From the NCBI RefSeq assembly GCF_963931595.1, contig NZ_OZ007030.1, forward strand, positions 248,001 to 312,000: a DNA stretch of 64,000 nt, given 5' to 3'. The DNA is from an uncultured Subdoligranulum sp. GTDB taxonomy: Bacteria > Bacillota > Clostridia > Oscillospirales > Ruminococcaceae. Numbering within the stretch: position 1 is the stretch's first letter; every line of letters starts with the position of its first letter. The translations under genes and the position numbers were made by a program. Positions 27,491 to 36,909 of the stretch are shown here, in pieces. Under the pieces are notes generated by a model. That model had not been told where the DNA came from. It saw nothing but the letters and a program-made list of their open reading frames with translations, and searched no databases.

Positions 27491-28440
27491 AGCCGTCCAC
27501 GATGAGGTCGATGGACTTCTCCAGGCCCACCCGGTTGAGGAGGGCCACGATCACGCCGCCGATGAGGAAGGAGGTGGCCATGTGGGTGTAGCTCCAGCCC
27601 CATTCCAGGATGCCCACGATGTTGATGGCGATGGAGACGGCCAGCACCAGGGTGGAGAGCTTGCGGACGGGGGTGAAGGTGATCTCCTCATCCACGGGCA
27701 GCAGCAGGGAGGAGTTGTCGATGTCCTTCACCAGGCTGAGCTCGGGGTGGTTTTTGATCTTGCGGGCGTAGCGCAGCGTCCACAGCAGGGCCATGAGGCA
27801 GATGACGCCCAGCGAGACCAGGCGCAGCTCCCAGCCGGAGAACATGGGCAACTCGGCGATGGTGTGGGAGGTACCCACGGTGAACATGTTGAAGGGGGCG
27901 GAGGCGAAGGCGATGAGGCAGGCAAAGCCCGAGATGGCCATGCCCACCAGCGCGTCGTAGCCCAGGGAGATGGCCAGCGAGATGATGATGGGAACGAAGG
28001 GGATGATGTGTTCGCTCCAGCCCAGGATGCCGCCGAAGATGAAGAAGACGATCATGACGATGGCAATGATGACCAGGCTGTTGAACCGCTTGGAGGCTTT
28101 CAGCACGCTGTTGATCAGGGCGCCCACCACGTTGATGTACTTGTAGATTTCCACCACGCCGGCGATGAGTATGATGCAGAACATCATGTTTGCGGTGGCG
28201 GTAAGTCCTTCGGGGATGGAGCGGAACATGTCAAAGAGGGGGACGGGGGACTTCCACCGTATGGTAGCTGTCGGCGATGACGCAGGTCACCCCGTCTACC
28301 GTTTCCCGGTCGTAGGCGCCGGGGATGACGAAGCAGGAAATGATGGTGCACAGAATCACCATGAACAGCAACGGGATAAAGGAATGCAGGGCCTTGCCCT
28401 GGGGCAGGCCTTTCTTTTCTTGTTTGGCGTTGACTTTCAG
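27491..28440 (-). pseudogene. YfcC/C4-dicarboxylate-type transporter, frameshifted and 3'-truncated
   Basis: Remnant of a YfcC-family (DcuC-related) membrane transporter. N-terminal part (28440-28250) encodes a first membrane span (FIPLLFMVILCTIISCFVIPG) but stops in frame at a TGA just before 28229. The continuation LFDMFRSIPEGL is in another frame, so a one-base insertion lies in the G5 runs at 28238-28249. The body then continues to KSIDLIVDGC at about 27491, where it meets the truncated DUF554 gene; the C-terminal third is lost. The apparent start is CTG at 28440 with AAGGAG seven bases upstream. Next to glycerate kinase and CdaR, so it was probably a glycerate or related acid importer. 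Confidence 0.8.
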
Positions 28441-28519
28441 TGCCTCACTCCTTTCAGAATCCCGTTTTGTACCTGGCTGTAAAATGCACCCTTCACCTCC
28501 CCTTCACAATGCTCTATCG

Positions 28520-29671
28520 TTACAGGGCACGGCCCTGCAACCGCAGACCCACCTTGATCATGCGGTACATCCGGTCGGCGGCCTCCAGAAAGAGTTCATC
28601 GGCCCGGGCCAGGGCGTCCTCCAGGGAGGCGGCCCCGCCCATGCAGGAGACCACCGCGGAAATGCCGCAGTCGTAGATCTGTTCGGCCCCCTCGCCCAGG
28701 CAGCCCACCACGGCCACGGCGGGCACACCCCGGCGGGCGCAGTGCCGGCCGATGCCGGAGAGGACCTTGCCCTGGGTGCTCTGGGCGTCCAGGCGGCCCT
28801 CGCCGGTGACCACCAGGTCCACATCGGCCAGGAGGTCATCGAAGCCCACCAGGGAGAGTACCGTCTCGATGCCGGAGCATATCTCCACCCGGGAGAAGGC
28901 CAGCAGCGGCACCGCAAGACCGCCGGCCGCGCCGCTGCCCGGCAGGTCCTGCAGCCGCCGCCCGCAGGCAGCCTCCAGCACAGTGCAGTAGTTTTCCATG
29001 CCCGCTTCCAGGCGGGTCTGCTGGGCGGGTGTGGCACCCTTCTGCCGTCCGTAGACCCAGGTGGCGCCCTGGGGGCCCAGCAGGGGATTCTTCACATCGC
29101 ACATGAGGATGAGCCGGGCCTGCCGCAGCTGGGGCACCATGGCGGAGGTGTCCACCGACACCACCCGCTCCAGCCCGGCACCGTCCGGGCTGACGCACTG
29201 TCCGTCGGCGTCCAGGAAGCGGATGCCCAGGACGGTGGCGGCGCCCATGCCGCCGTCGTTGGTGGCGCTGCCCCCCAGCAGCAGATAGACGGTGGTGTAT
29301 CCCTCCTCCAGCAGGTGGCGCAGCAACTGGCCGGTGCCCAGGGTGGAGGCGTGGAGCACATCGGGGGCGCGGTCCCCCAGCAGCGGCAGCCCCGACGCCT
29401 GGGCCATCTCCAGGATGGCGGTGGTGTCGTTCAGCACGCCGTAGCGGGCCTCCACCGGGTCGCCCAGCGGCCCCGACACGGTGCAGCGGCCGTAGTGGCC
29501 GCCCAGGGCGTGGAGCAGTGCTTCCACCGTGCCCTCGCCGCCGTCCCCCATAGGCAGGTCCACCATCTGGCAGCCGGGGAAATGCTTTTCGGTGACGGCG
29601 TGCAGCAGTTCGATGGCCTGAAAAGAGGAGAGCGACCCTTTAAAAGAATCCGGTGCGAAGAGAATTTTCAT
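28520..29671 (-). CDS. glxK: Glycerate kinase
   Basis: A 383-residue cytoplasmic kinase that phosphorylates D-glycerate (GlxK/GarK family, product 2-phosphoglycerate). Family motifs: KILFAPDSFKGSLSS at the start, DLPMGDGGEGT, LLLGGSATNDGG and TGEGRLDAQST. The ATG at 29671 fits the family start; the GTG at 29677 is close to the GGGGAAG site. It is flanked by a CdaR regulator upstream and the decayed transporter 80 bp downstream, and has its own promoter at 29717-29745. Confidence 0.95.
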   Translation of the reverse strand: MKILFAPDSFKGSLSSFQAIELLHAVTEKHFPGCQMVDLPMGDGGEGTVEALLHALGGHYGRCTVSGPLGDPVEARYGVLNDTTAILEMAQASGLPLLGDRAPDVLHASTLGTGQLLRHLLEEGYTTVYLLLGGSATNDGGMGAATVLGIRFLDADGQCVSPDGAGLERVVSVDTSAMVPQLRQARLILMCDVKNPLLGPQGATWVYGRQKGATPAQQTRLEAGMENYCTVLEAACGRRLQDLPGSGAAGGLAVPLLAFSRVEICSGIETVLSLVGFDDLLADVDLVVTGEGRLDAQSTQGKVLSGIGRHCARRGVPAVAVVGCLGEGAEQIYDCGISAVVSCMGGAASLEDALARADELFLEAADRMYRMIKVGLRLQGRAL

Positions 29672-29716
29672 GGACACACTTCCCCTTTCGTGCTTTTGTA
29701 CAATATCTTTTCTGGC

Positions 29717-29745
29717 ATCATACTGAATTTTTTGCCATAATACAA
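29717..29745 (-). promoter_or_regulatory. Promoter of glxK
   Basis: Minus strand TTGTAT (29740-29745), 17 bp, TATGAT (29717-29722). Likely target of the adjacent CdaR. Confidence 0.65.
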
Positions 29746-29820
29746 GATTTCACGGTCTAAATTTTCCGGCGTTTCTTGTGCGGACGATACAATCTTCTTT
29801 TTGTCGTCGCCATAGTGCGC

Positions 29821-29868
29821 AAAAAATGCCTCCTGGCCTTGTACAGATTTGACAAAGCAGGGGGCATT
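29821..29868 (-). terminator. Terminator of cdaR
   Basis: Imperfect stem AATGCCccCTG/CAGgaGGCATT (29858-29868 with 29825-29835) followed on the minus strand by TTTTTT. Confidence 0.7.
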
Positions 29869-29870
29869 GT

Positions 29871-30983
29871 TCATTTTTTGCTCTTGAGATAGTGGTACAG
29901 ACAGGTCAGCAACAGCCGGTCGCTGGCGGACTGGAAGGGGTTGATGCCCAGCGCCGCCCGCAGCTTGTTGAGGCGGAACACCAGGGTGTTTTTGTGCAAA
30001 AAGAGGGCCTCGCTGCTGCGGACCAGGTTGAAGTCGTTTTTCTGCAGAGCGCCCACCATCCGCAGGATGCTGTTCTTGCTCTGGGGTTCCAGGGCGTGGT
30101 CGTAGACGCTGAACAGACCGCGCAGCTCCTCGGCGGGCAGCAGCGAGAGCAGATACTCGCTGAGATGGTCCGAAAAGTAGAGCACCCGGTCGCTCGCCTC
30201 CAGGTTGCGCTCCAGCCAGCGGCAGGCGTCCAGGCCCCGGTGGTAGTCCGCCAGCTGGTACTGCATGGTGCCCACATAGGCCCGGTCGTAGCCCACCGGC
30301 CTTTCGATGCGCTGCAGCCAATCGGCGGTCTGGTTGTGCCAGGAGGCCAGCGCCGGGGCCGGGCCCTGTTCCAGGTCCAGGTAGACCAGGATGTGGCGGT
30401 TGTCCACCGTCCAGGCCATGTCCTGGCCGGTGACGCAGCCCTGCACGGCTGTCAGCTTCTGTTCGGGCTGGGAGTCGGGGGCAAAGCGCAGCACGATGGG
30501 GATACGGATGTGCCGGGGCGAAAAATCCAGCGTCTCGGCCAGCTGCTCCAGCTGCCGGGGGGCCGGGGCCTCCTCCAGAAACAGCTGGGAGTAGAACCGG
30601 TGGTGGGCGGTGATCCGGCTGATCTCCAATTCCTGCTGGCTCTCGTAGCGCACCATCGTCTCCAGGGACATCTTGATGATCAGGGCGATCTCCCGCACCT
30701 TGTCGGGTTCCCCGGTGACCCCCACCACGGCGATGGGCTTCTTGCCGTAGTGCACCAGCAGATTGACCCCGTTCTGCACACCCAGCAGGGCGTCCCCCTT
30801 GGAGACCGAGGAGATCTCCAGGTTGGAGCGGATCATCCGGTAGGCTGTCTCGTGGAAGGTGCCGATGCGCTCCGGATTGCGGCTGGCAATGATGATGCCC
30901 TGCTCGTTCATGATGTTGATGTTGTAGTCGGTGTAGTGTGCGATGCGCTCCACAAATTTCCGGGCGAAGTCGGCATGAATCAC
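29871..30983 (-). CDS. cdaR: CdaR-family sugar diacid regulator
   Basis: A 370-residue regulator. The N-terminal sugar-diacid recognition domain (about 1-135; INIMNEQGIIIASRNPERIGTFHETAYRM) is followed by a linker and a C-terminal PucR-type helix-turn-helix (about 315-365; SEALFLHKNTLVFRLNKL). In characterised relatives it activates glycerate/glucarate genes, and the next gene is glycerate kinase, so this assignment is well supported. GTG start with GGAGGGAGG eight bases upstream. Confidence 0.93.
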   Translation of the reverse strand: MIHADFARKFVERIAHYTDYNINIMNEQGIIIASRNPERIGTFHETAYRMIRSNLEISSVSKGDALLGVQNGVNLLVHYGKKPIAVVGVTGEPDKVREIALIIKMSLETMVRYESQQELEISRITAHHRFYSQLFLEEAPAPRQLEQLAETLDFSPRHIRIPIVLRFAPDSQPEQKLTAVQGCVTGQDMAWTVDNRHILVYLDLEQGPAPALASWHNQTADWLQRIERPVGYDRAYVGTMQYQLADYHRGLDACRWLERNLEASDRVLYFSDHLSEYLLSLLPAEELRGLFSVYDHALEPQSKNSILRMVGALQKNDFNLVRSSEALFLHKNTLVFRLNKLRAALGINPFQSASDRLLLTCLYHYLKSKK

Positions 30984-31132
30984 ACGGCCTGCCTCCCTCC
31001 TGTGCAGAGAACCGGCCCCCGCGGGAAGGACCGGCTTTTCCTAAAAGTATACTCATCTGCGCCCTGTTGTGCAAGGACATCTTGCGGCCAACGCAATCTC
31101 CTGTGGTACAGAACCGCAAACAGGGGGCAAAA

Positions 31133-31161
31133 TTGACAAAAAGGGGATTATACCGTAGGAT
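31133..31161 (+). promoter_or_regulatory. Promoter of the GH5-like gene
   Basis: TTGACA (31133-31138), 17 bp, TAGGAT (31156-31161). Confidence 0.65.
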
Positions 31162-31235
31162 TGGATTGCACGGCGGTGCATCCGCGGCAAGGCCGGTCCT
31201 TCCGGCCATCTCACAGAAAAAGGGGTATACCAACT

Positions 31236-32404
31236 ATGGCAGCGCTGGACAAAATCCGGGGCATCAACTTCGGCAACTGGCTGGTCCTGGAAAAATGGAT
31301 TTCGCCGGACGCCTTTGGGGATTCCCCCGAGGAGGACGAAACCTGGCTGGCCCGCACCCTGCCCCCCGAAGAATTACAGGCGCGGATGACCCGCCACCGC
31401 ACCAGCTACATCACCGAGGAGGACTTCCGTCTGGTGGCGCAGCACGGGTACAACCTGGTGCGCCTGCCGGTGCCCTACTTCGTCTTCGGCGACCGCCCGC
31501 CTTTCCTGGGCTGCGTGGACTGCCTGGACAACGCCTTCACCTGGGCCGAGCGGTACGGTCTGCAAATCCTTCTGGACCTGCACACCGTGCCGGGCGGACA
31601 GAACGGCTACGACAACGGCGGCCTGGTGGGGGTGTGCAAGTGGCACAAGGACCCCGGAGAGGTGAATTTTGCCCTCTCGGTGCTGGAGCGGCTGGCCCGG
31701 CGGTACGGCACGCGGCCGGGGCTCTACGGCATCGAGGTGCTCAACGAGCCCATCAGCTTCCTGGTCTACCGCACCTCCAGCACCACCGGCAAGGCCAAGG
31801 ACAAGCAGGAGGCCAGGGGCTCCGGGCATGTGCCGCTGTCCTTTTTGAAGGAGTTCTACCGCCGTGCCTACCGCACCCTGCGGGCGGTGCTGCCGGCAGA
31901 CAAGGTCATTGTCTTCCACGACGGCTTCCGCCTTTCCCGCTGGAAGGACTTTTTCCGGCGGGAGGGGATGGAGAACGTCCTGCTGGACACCCACATCTAC
32001 CTGTTTGCCATGGAATATTTCCTGCCGGTGTCCTTCCCCTGGATCTACCGGCTGTATGTGGCCCTGGAAAAGCACAAAATTGAAAAAGCCGCCCGCTGGA
32101 CCCCCGTGGTGGTGGGGAGTGGTGCATCGAGTGCCGCTATCCCTTTGACCGCGCCGACCGCAAGGGCCGCGATGACACCGAAAAACAGGCCATCTGCCGG
32201 CAGGAATACCGCCGGGTGGCCGCGTTGCAGCGGCAGGCCTGGGAGACTTCCCAAGGGTGGATCTACTGGACCTACCAGATGGACCGGGACCCCGACGGCC
32301 CCATGCGTCTGAACCAGTTCGGCCACAAGTGCATGGAGGCCTGGTCGATGCGCCAGCTGTGGAAACACGGCTGGTGGCCGGAGGAATCCGACGCTCAGTC
32401 CTGA
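31236..32404 (+). pseudogene. GH5-like glucosidase/glucanase, frameshifted at the nucleophile
   Basis: A cytoplasmic (no signal peptide) glycoside hydrolase of the GH5 type resembling exo-beta-1,3-glucanases. Motifs: RGINFGNWLVLEKW near the start, LVRLPVPYFVF, LLDLHTVPGGQNG and the acid/base Glu in EVLNEP. After PVVVG the frame breaks: the tail that should follow (EWCIECRYPFDRADRKG ... WIYWTYQMD) continues in another frame to the stop at 32404. One G is missing from the run at 32114-32117. The break falls at the expected nucleophile Glu (GEW), so the product read as is would be inactive. Start ATG 31236 chosen because homology begins there. A sequencing error cannot be excluded. Confidence 0.85.
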
Positions 32405-32405
32405 A

Positions 32406-32477
32406 CCCCCTGCCAACATAAAAAAATCCGTGCCCCGGATGGATTGAACCTTCGGCGGTCAGCGGGGGAATTTTTTG
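32406..32477 (+). terminator. Possible terminator after the GH5-like gene
   Basis: CCCCCTG near 32406 can pair with CAGCGGGGG (32460-32468), followed by AATTTTTT. The loop is long (about 45 nt) and holds a short ATCCG/CGGAT stem, so support is weak. Confidence 0.35.
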
Positions 32478-32536
32478 TGCCAAGAGGGAATGAAGCAGGT
32501 CAAATGGAAAAGTAATGCGCAAAGTGCAATAAAATA

Positions 32537-32578
32537 TTTCACAAAATGTTTGCATTCTGCACAGTATTGTGCTATACT
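32537..32578 (+). promoter_or_regulatory. Promoter of the ROK gene with operator-like word
   Basis: TTGCAT (32550-32555), 17 bp, TATACT (32573-32578). TTTCACAAAA at 32537-32546 sits just upstream and recurs inverted at 33820-33829 before the ABC operon. Confidence 0.65.
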
Positions 32579-32616
32579 GAAACCAGTTTTATAAAAGTTG
32601 GTACGAGGGGGCTGTT

Positions 32617-33750
32617 ATGAGTGCTCACAGACCATTATCCACAGTAGAGCTGCGTAAACAGAACCGTAACCGTGTCTACCGCTATCTCATCGGGCAGTGG
32701 AAGCCCGTCACCAAGCAGGAACTGGCCTTTCAGCTGTCCATGAGCCTGCCCACGCTGACCCAGAACCTGAACGAACTGACCGAGATGGGGCTCATCGACC
32801 GGTCCATCACCACCGACTCCACCGGCGGCCGGCGGCCGCGGCTCATTGTGCCGCTGCCCAACGCCCGGTTTGCCCTGGGCATCGAGCTGACCAACCGGGA
32901 CCTGCGCATTGTGGCCATCAATCTGCGCAAGGAGACGCTGGCCAGTCGGCGGGTGGCGCTGCCCTTTGCCAACGACGAAACCTACGGCGAAGAACTGGCC
33001 GGGCTGATCGAACAATTCCTGGACAACAACCAGTTGGACCGGGACCGGCTGCTGGGGGTGGCCATGACGCTGCCCGGCATCGTCGGCCCCGACCAGAAGA
33101 CCATCGAGTATGCCCCCACCATCGGGGTGGATACCTCCACGCCCTGCCGGTTCCTGGACCGGATCCCCTACCGGGTCCTGCTGGACAACGACGCCACCTG
33201 CGGCGGCTTCGGGGAGTGGTGGAACCGCACCGACCAGCCCAGCATGGTCTATCTGTCGCTGAACCGGGGCGTGGGCGGCGCCATCCTGGTGGACGGCAAG
33301 CTCTACGACGGCGTGGACCACCGGGCGGCGGAATTCGGCCATATCTGCCTGCATCCCGGCGGACGGCCCTGCCAGTGCGGCCGCAAGGGCTGTCTCGAAG
33401 CCTACTGTTCCACCGCCCGCCTGTCGGATGACCTGGACATCAGCCTGGAGGTCTTCTTCCAGCGGCTGGAGGACGGGGACATCCAGTGTCAGGCCCTGTG
33501 GGACAGCTACCTGAAGGACCTGGCCCACGGCATCATGATCATCCATACCATACTGGACTGCCCCATCATGATCGGCGGGCAGATGTCCCAGTATCTGCCG
33601 GCCTACCGTTCCCGGCTCCAGTGGCTGGTGCGGGACCTGTGCTCGCCCGGTGACCGGGTGGATTTCCTCGCCTTCTGCCCCAGTTCGGGCCATTCGGTGT
33701 GCATCGGCGCCGCCACCCGGCTGCTGTATGAATTCGTCAAACAACTTTGA
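32617..33750 (+). CDS. ROK-family transcriptional regulator (XylR-like)
   Basis: A 377-residue protein. N-terminal winged helix-turn-helix (about 10-70; ELAFQLSMSLPTLTQNLNELTEMGL), then a ROK sugar-binding/kinase-like domain with the zinc motif EFGHICLHPGGRPCQCGRKGC. The kinase ATP loop is not conserved, so it is a repressor and not a kinase. It precedes the ChvE-GguAB-xylulokinase operon and is the likely pentose-responsive repressor. The leader contains a word shared with that operon's promoter. Confidence 0.93.
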   Translation: MSAHRPLSTVELRKQNRNRVYRYLIGQWKPVTKQELAFQLSMSLPTLTQNLNELTEMGLIDRSITTDSTGGRRPRLIVPLPNARFALGIELTNRDLRIVAINLRKETLASRRVALPFANDETYGEELAGLIEQFLDNNQLDRDRLLGVAMTLPGIVGPDQKTIEYAPTIGVDTSTPCRFLDRIPYRVLLDNDATCGGFGEWWNRTDQPSMVYLSLNRGVGGAILVDGKLYDGVDHRAAEFGHICLHPGGRPCQCGRKGCLEAYCSTARLSDDLDISLEVFFQRLEDGDIQCQALWDSYLKDLAHGIMIIHTILDCPIMIGGQMSQYLPAYRSRLQWLVRDLCSPGDRVDFLAFCPSSGHSVCIGAATRLLYEFVKQL

Positions 33751-33755
33751 ACAAA

Positions 33756-33788
33756 AACGTCGCTGTCTGCCAGACAGCGACGTTTTCT
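33756..33788 (+). terminator. Intrinsic terminator of the ROK gene
   Basis: 14-bp stem AACGTCGCTGTCTG (33756-33769) with 33771-33784, then TTCTG; the top pairs open into a small loop. Confidence 0.8.
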
Positions 33789-33819
33789 GCTTGCCAAATT
33801 GCATAAAATGAAAGAAGCG

Positions 33820-33903
33820 TTTTGTGAAAGCTGCTAAATGTATGACAGAGTTATGAAAATGCACAAAAAAGTATTGACATGCTGGATTGTTTTGGTGTAT
33901 TCT
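33820..33903 (+). promoter_or_regulatory. Promoter and candidate operator of the pentose operon
   Basis: TTGACA (33874-33879), 18 bp, TATTCT (33898-33903). TTTTGTGAAA at 33820-33829 is the exact inverse of the word in the ROK promoter. Confidence 0.65.
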
Positions 33904-34004
33904 ATGAATGAAAACGGAAAGAATATTTACAAAAGTTCTTTCCCTAACTGCGGAGGTAGTCGAACACATTCGACACAAATTATATTAAAAGGGAGCGATT
34001 CACA

Positions 34005-35216
34005 ATGAAAAAGCGTATTTTGGCTGCTGCACTGTCTGCGACGATGATCGTCTCGCTGGCCGGCTGCTCCAGCGGCGGGGCAAGTTCTTCCGCCGCAGCC
34101 AGCACCGATGCAGCCAGCACCGACGCAGCCAGCACCGAGTCCACCGCGGAGACCGGTTCTGAGGGCGGCTCCACCGGTGGCCAGAAGGTCGGCCTGTCCA
34201 TGCCCACCCAGTCGCTGGAACGCTGGAACCGCGACGGTTCCTACCTGGACCAGCAGTTCAAGGATGCCGGTTATGAGACCGTCATCACCTACTCGGACAA
34301 CGACACCAACCGTCAGGTCAGCGACATCCAGAACATGATCGCTGACGGCGTCGACCTGCTGGTCGTGGCCGCCATCGACGGCGAGGCGCTGAACACCGTC
34401 ATGAACGAAGCTGGTGAGGCCGGCATCCCGGTCATCGCTTACGACCGTCTGATCATGAACGACAACGCCTCCTACTACGTATCCTTCGATAACTACACCG
34501 TCGGTACGCTGCAGGGCCAGTACATCGTGGACACCCTGGATCTGGACAACGCGGCCGGTCCCTTCAACATGGAGATCACCGCCGGTGACCCCGCCGACAA
34601 CAACGCTACTTACTTCTATCAGGGCGCCATGGATGTCCTGCAGCCCTACATTGACTCCGGCAAGCTGGTCGTCGTCTCCGGTCAGACCGATTTCGACACC
34701 GTAGCCACCGCCCAGTGGGATTCCCAGACCGCCATGGAGCGTGCTCAGAACGTGCTGGCTTCCTACTACGCCGACGGCACCCAGGTTGATGTCTGGCTGT
34801 GCTCCAACGACTCCACCGCGCTGGGCGTTTCCCAGGCCATCCAGTCTGACTACGCCGGCTCCAACCAGCCCATCATCACCGGTCAGGACGGCGACGAAGC
34901 CAACCTGAAGAACATCGTCGACGGTCTGCAGTCCATGACCGTGTACAAGGCCGTTTCCAACGAGGCCGTTGTCACGCTGGACCTTGGCAAGGCGATCCTG
35001 AACGGCGACACCATCGATGACAGCCTGATCACCAACTCCGGCTGGGATTTCGACTGCAGCTACGACACCGAATCCTACGCCACCTCCGAAGGCCACAACT
35101 GCCCGTCCTTCCTGCTGGTTCCCGACGTTGTCACCAAGGACAACATGAAGGAGAAGCTGGTCGACACCGGTTACTACACCCAGGACGCTGACGGCTACCT
35201 GCATCCGGCCGCCTGA
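34005..35216 (+). CDS. chvE: Multiple-monosaccharide ABC transporter, substrate-binding lipoprotein (ChvE-like)
   Basis: A 403-residue lipoprotein. Lipobox VSLAGC, a Ser/Ala/Thr-rich linker to about residue 60, then a periplasmic-binding-protein (type 1) domain starting KVGLSMPTQSLERWNRDG, which is characteristic of the ChvE/xylose-binding group. ChvE relatives bind xylose, arabinose, glucose and galactose; with the downstream xylulokinase a pentose ligand is likely. First gene of the operon, with its own promoter and a stem-loop before the ATPase gene. It has a high fraction of frequent codons, suggesting strong expression. Confidence 0.94.
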   Translation: MKKRILAAALSATMIVSLAGCSSGGASSSAAASTDAASTDAASTESTAETGSEGGSTGGQKVGLSMPTQSLERWNRDGSYLDQQFKDAGYETVITYSDNDTNRQVSDIQNMIADGVDLLVVAAIDGEALNTVMNEAGEAGIPVIAYDRLIMNDNASYYVSFDNYTVGTLQGQYIVDTLDLDNAAGPFNMEITAGDPADNNATYFYQGAMDVLQPYIDSGKLVVVSGQTDFDTVATAQWDSQTAMERAQNVLASYYADGTQVDVWLCSNDSTALGVSQAIQSDYAGSNQPIITGQDGDEANLKNIVDGLQSMTVYKAVSNEAVVTLDLGKAILNGDTIDDSLITNSGWDFDCSYDTESYATSEGHNCPSFLLVPDVVTKDNMKEKLVDTGYYTQDADGYLHPAA

Positions 35217-35260
35217 TCCGCAGTACTTACCAATCTGAATCAATTGCCGAACCGTTAATG

Positions 35261-35291
35261 CAATGGGCGGGGCCAGCTGCCCTGCCCATTG
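35261..35291 (+). other. Intercistronic stem-loop after the substrate-binding gene
   Basis: CAATGGGC (35261-35268) pairs with GCCCATTG (35284-35291), with GGGG/CCCT inside. A few T's follow (GTATTTTGG). Probably a partial terminator or mRNA-stabilising structure giving excess binding protein. Confidence 0.55.
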
Positions 35292-35328
35292 TATTTTGGA
35301 AGGCAAGACGAAAAGGAGGCAATCCCCT

Positions 35329-36882
35329 TTGTCGAAGTATATTTTGGAGATGAAAAACATCACCAAGGAATTTCCCGGCGTCAAGGCACTGGACAACGTG
35401 AATCTGCAGGTGGAACCCGGCGAGATCCACGCTCTGATCGGTGAGAACGGCGCGGGCAAATCCACGCTGATGAATGTGCTTTCCGGCACCTATCCCGCGG
35501 GCAGCTACACCGGCGAGATCTACTACGACGGGAAGCTCTGCCAGTTCAAGTCCCAGAAGGACAGCGAAGCGGTGGGCATCGTCATCATCCACCAGGAGCT
35601 GGCACTGATTCCGCTGCTCTCCATCGGTGAGAACATGTTCCTGGGCAATGAGATCCGCACCAAGATGGGTACCATCGACTGGAACAAAACCTATTATGAG
35701 GCCGAGCGTCACATGAAGCAGGTGGGCCTGCATGAGTCCGCCCAGACGCTGGTCAAGGATATCGGCACCGGCAAACAGCAGCTGGTGGAGATCGCCAAGG
35801 CCTTCTCCAAGAAGGTCAAGCTGCTGATCCTGGACGAGCCCACCTCGTCGCTGAACGACGAGGACGCCAAGATGCTGCTGGACCTCTTGATCGATTTCAA
35901 GAAGAAGGGCCTCACGTCCATCATCATCACCCACAAGCTCAACGAGATCATCTACTGCGCCGACAAGGCCACCATCATCCGCGACGGTTCCACCATCGAG
36001 ACGCTGGTCAAGGGCGTGGATGAATTCAGCGAGGACCGCATCATCAAGGGCATGGTGGGTCGTCCCATGGAGGACCGCTATCCCAAGCGGAAGAGCCAGG
36101 TCCAGCCCGAAATCAGCCTGGAAGTCAAGAACTGGACCGTCCATCACCCCCTGTACCCCGAGCGCATCGTGGACGACAACGTCTCCTTCAAGGTGCACAA
36201 GGGCGAAGTGGTTGGCTTCTCCGGCCTGCAGGGCGCCGGCCGTACCGAGCTGGCCATGTCCATCTTCGGCCACAGCTACGGCAGCAAGATCACCGGTGAG
36301 CTCTATCTCAACGGCAAGAAGGTCAACCTGAAGAACACCGAGGAGGCCATCCACCACGGCCTGGCCTACGTCACCGAGGACCGCAAGACCAACGGCCTGA
36401 TCCTGGGCGAGACCATCCGCTTCAACACCACCCTGGCCCGTCTGGACAAGGTCTGCCACAGCGGCGTCATCGACCGGGACAAGGAAGTCAAGGAAGCCGA
36501 GGACATGAAGACCGAGATGGGCACCAAGACGCCCACCATCGAGCAGCACATCGGCAACCTGTCGGGCGGCAACCAGCAGAAAGCCCTGCTGGGCAAGTGG
36601 ATGTTCACCGAACCGGACGTGCTGATCCTGGACGAGCCCACCCGCGGCATCGATGTCAGCGCCAAGTACGATATCTACTGCCTGATCAATGACATGGTCA
36701 GCCGCGGCAAGTCGGTGGTCATGATCTCTTCGGAGCTGCCCGAACTGCTGGGCATGTGTGACCGCATCTACGTTATGAATGAAGGCCGCCTGCTGGCGGA
36801 GGTCAACGCGGCCGACGCCACCCAGGAAAGCATCATGGGCTACATCATCCGCGATACCGTACGCGAACCGGCCAAAGCTTAA
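35329..36882 (+). CDS. gguA: Multiple-monosaccharide ABC transporter, ATP-binding protein (GguA-like)
   Basis: A 517-residue duplicated ABC ATPase. First domain: GENGAGKST Walker [12 protein letters not shown]alker B. Second domain: degenerate Walker A (GLQGAGRTE), signature [12 protein letters not shown] and [19 protein letters not shown]. The TTG at 35329 has AGGAGG nine bases upstream and is taken as the start; the ATG at 35350 lacks a site. In GguA-type operons it powers the ChvE-linked permease. Also named mmsA. Confidence 0.93.
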   Translation: MSKYILEMKNITKEFPGVKALDNVNLQVEPGEIHALIGENGAGKSTLMNVLSGTYPAGSYTGEIYYDGKLCQFKSQKDSEAVGIVIIHQELALIPLLSIGENMFLGNEIRTKMGTIDWNKTYYEAERHMKQVGLHESAQTLVKDIGTGKQQLVEIAKAFSKKVKLLILDEPTSSLNDEDAKMLLDLLIDFKKKGLTSIIITHKLNEIIYCADKATIIRDGSTIETLVKGVDEFSEDRIIKGMVGRPMEDRYPKRKSQVQPEISLEVKNWTVHHPLYPERIVDDNVSFKVHKGEVVGFSGLQGAGRTELAMSIFGHSYGSKITGELYLNGKKVNLKNTEEAIHHGLAYVTEDRKTNGLILGETIRFNTTLARLDKVCHSGVIDRDKEVKEAEDMKTEMGTKTPTIEQHIGNLSGGNQQKALLGKWMFTEPDVLILDEPTRGIDVSAKYDIYCLINDMVSRGKSVVMISSELPELLGMCDRIYVMNEGRLLAEVNAADATQESIMGYIIRDTVREPAKA

Positions 36883-36909
36883 TCACGTTGAATAGGGAGT
36901 GTGACACTC

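Noticed and set aside
32617..33750. ROK protein as a glucokinase
   Set aside because: The N-terminal winged helix is present and the kinase ATP loop is not conserved.
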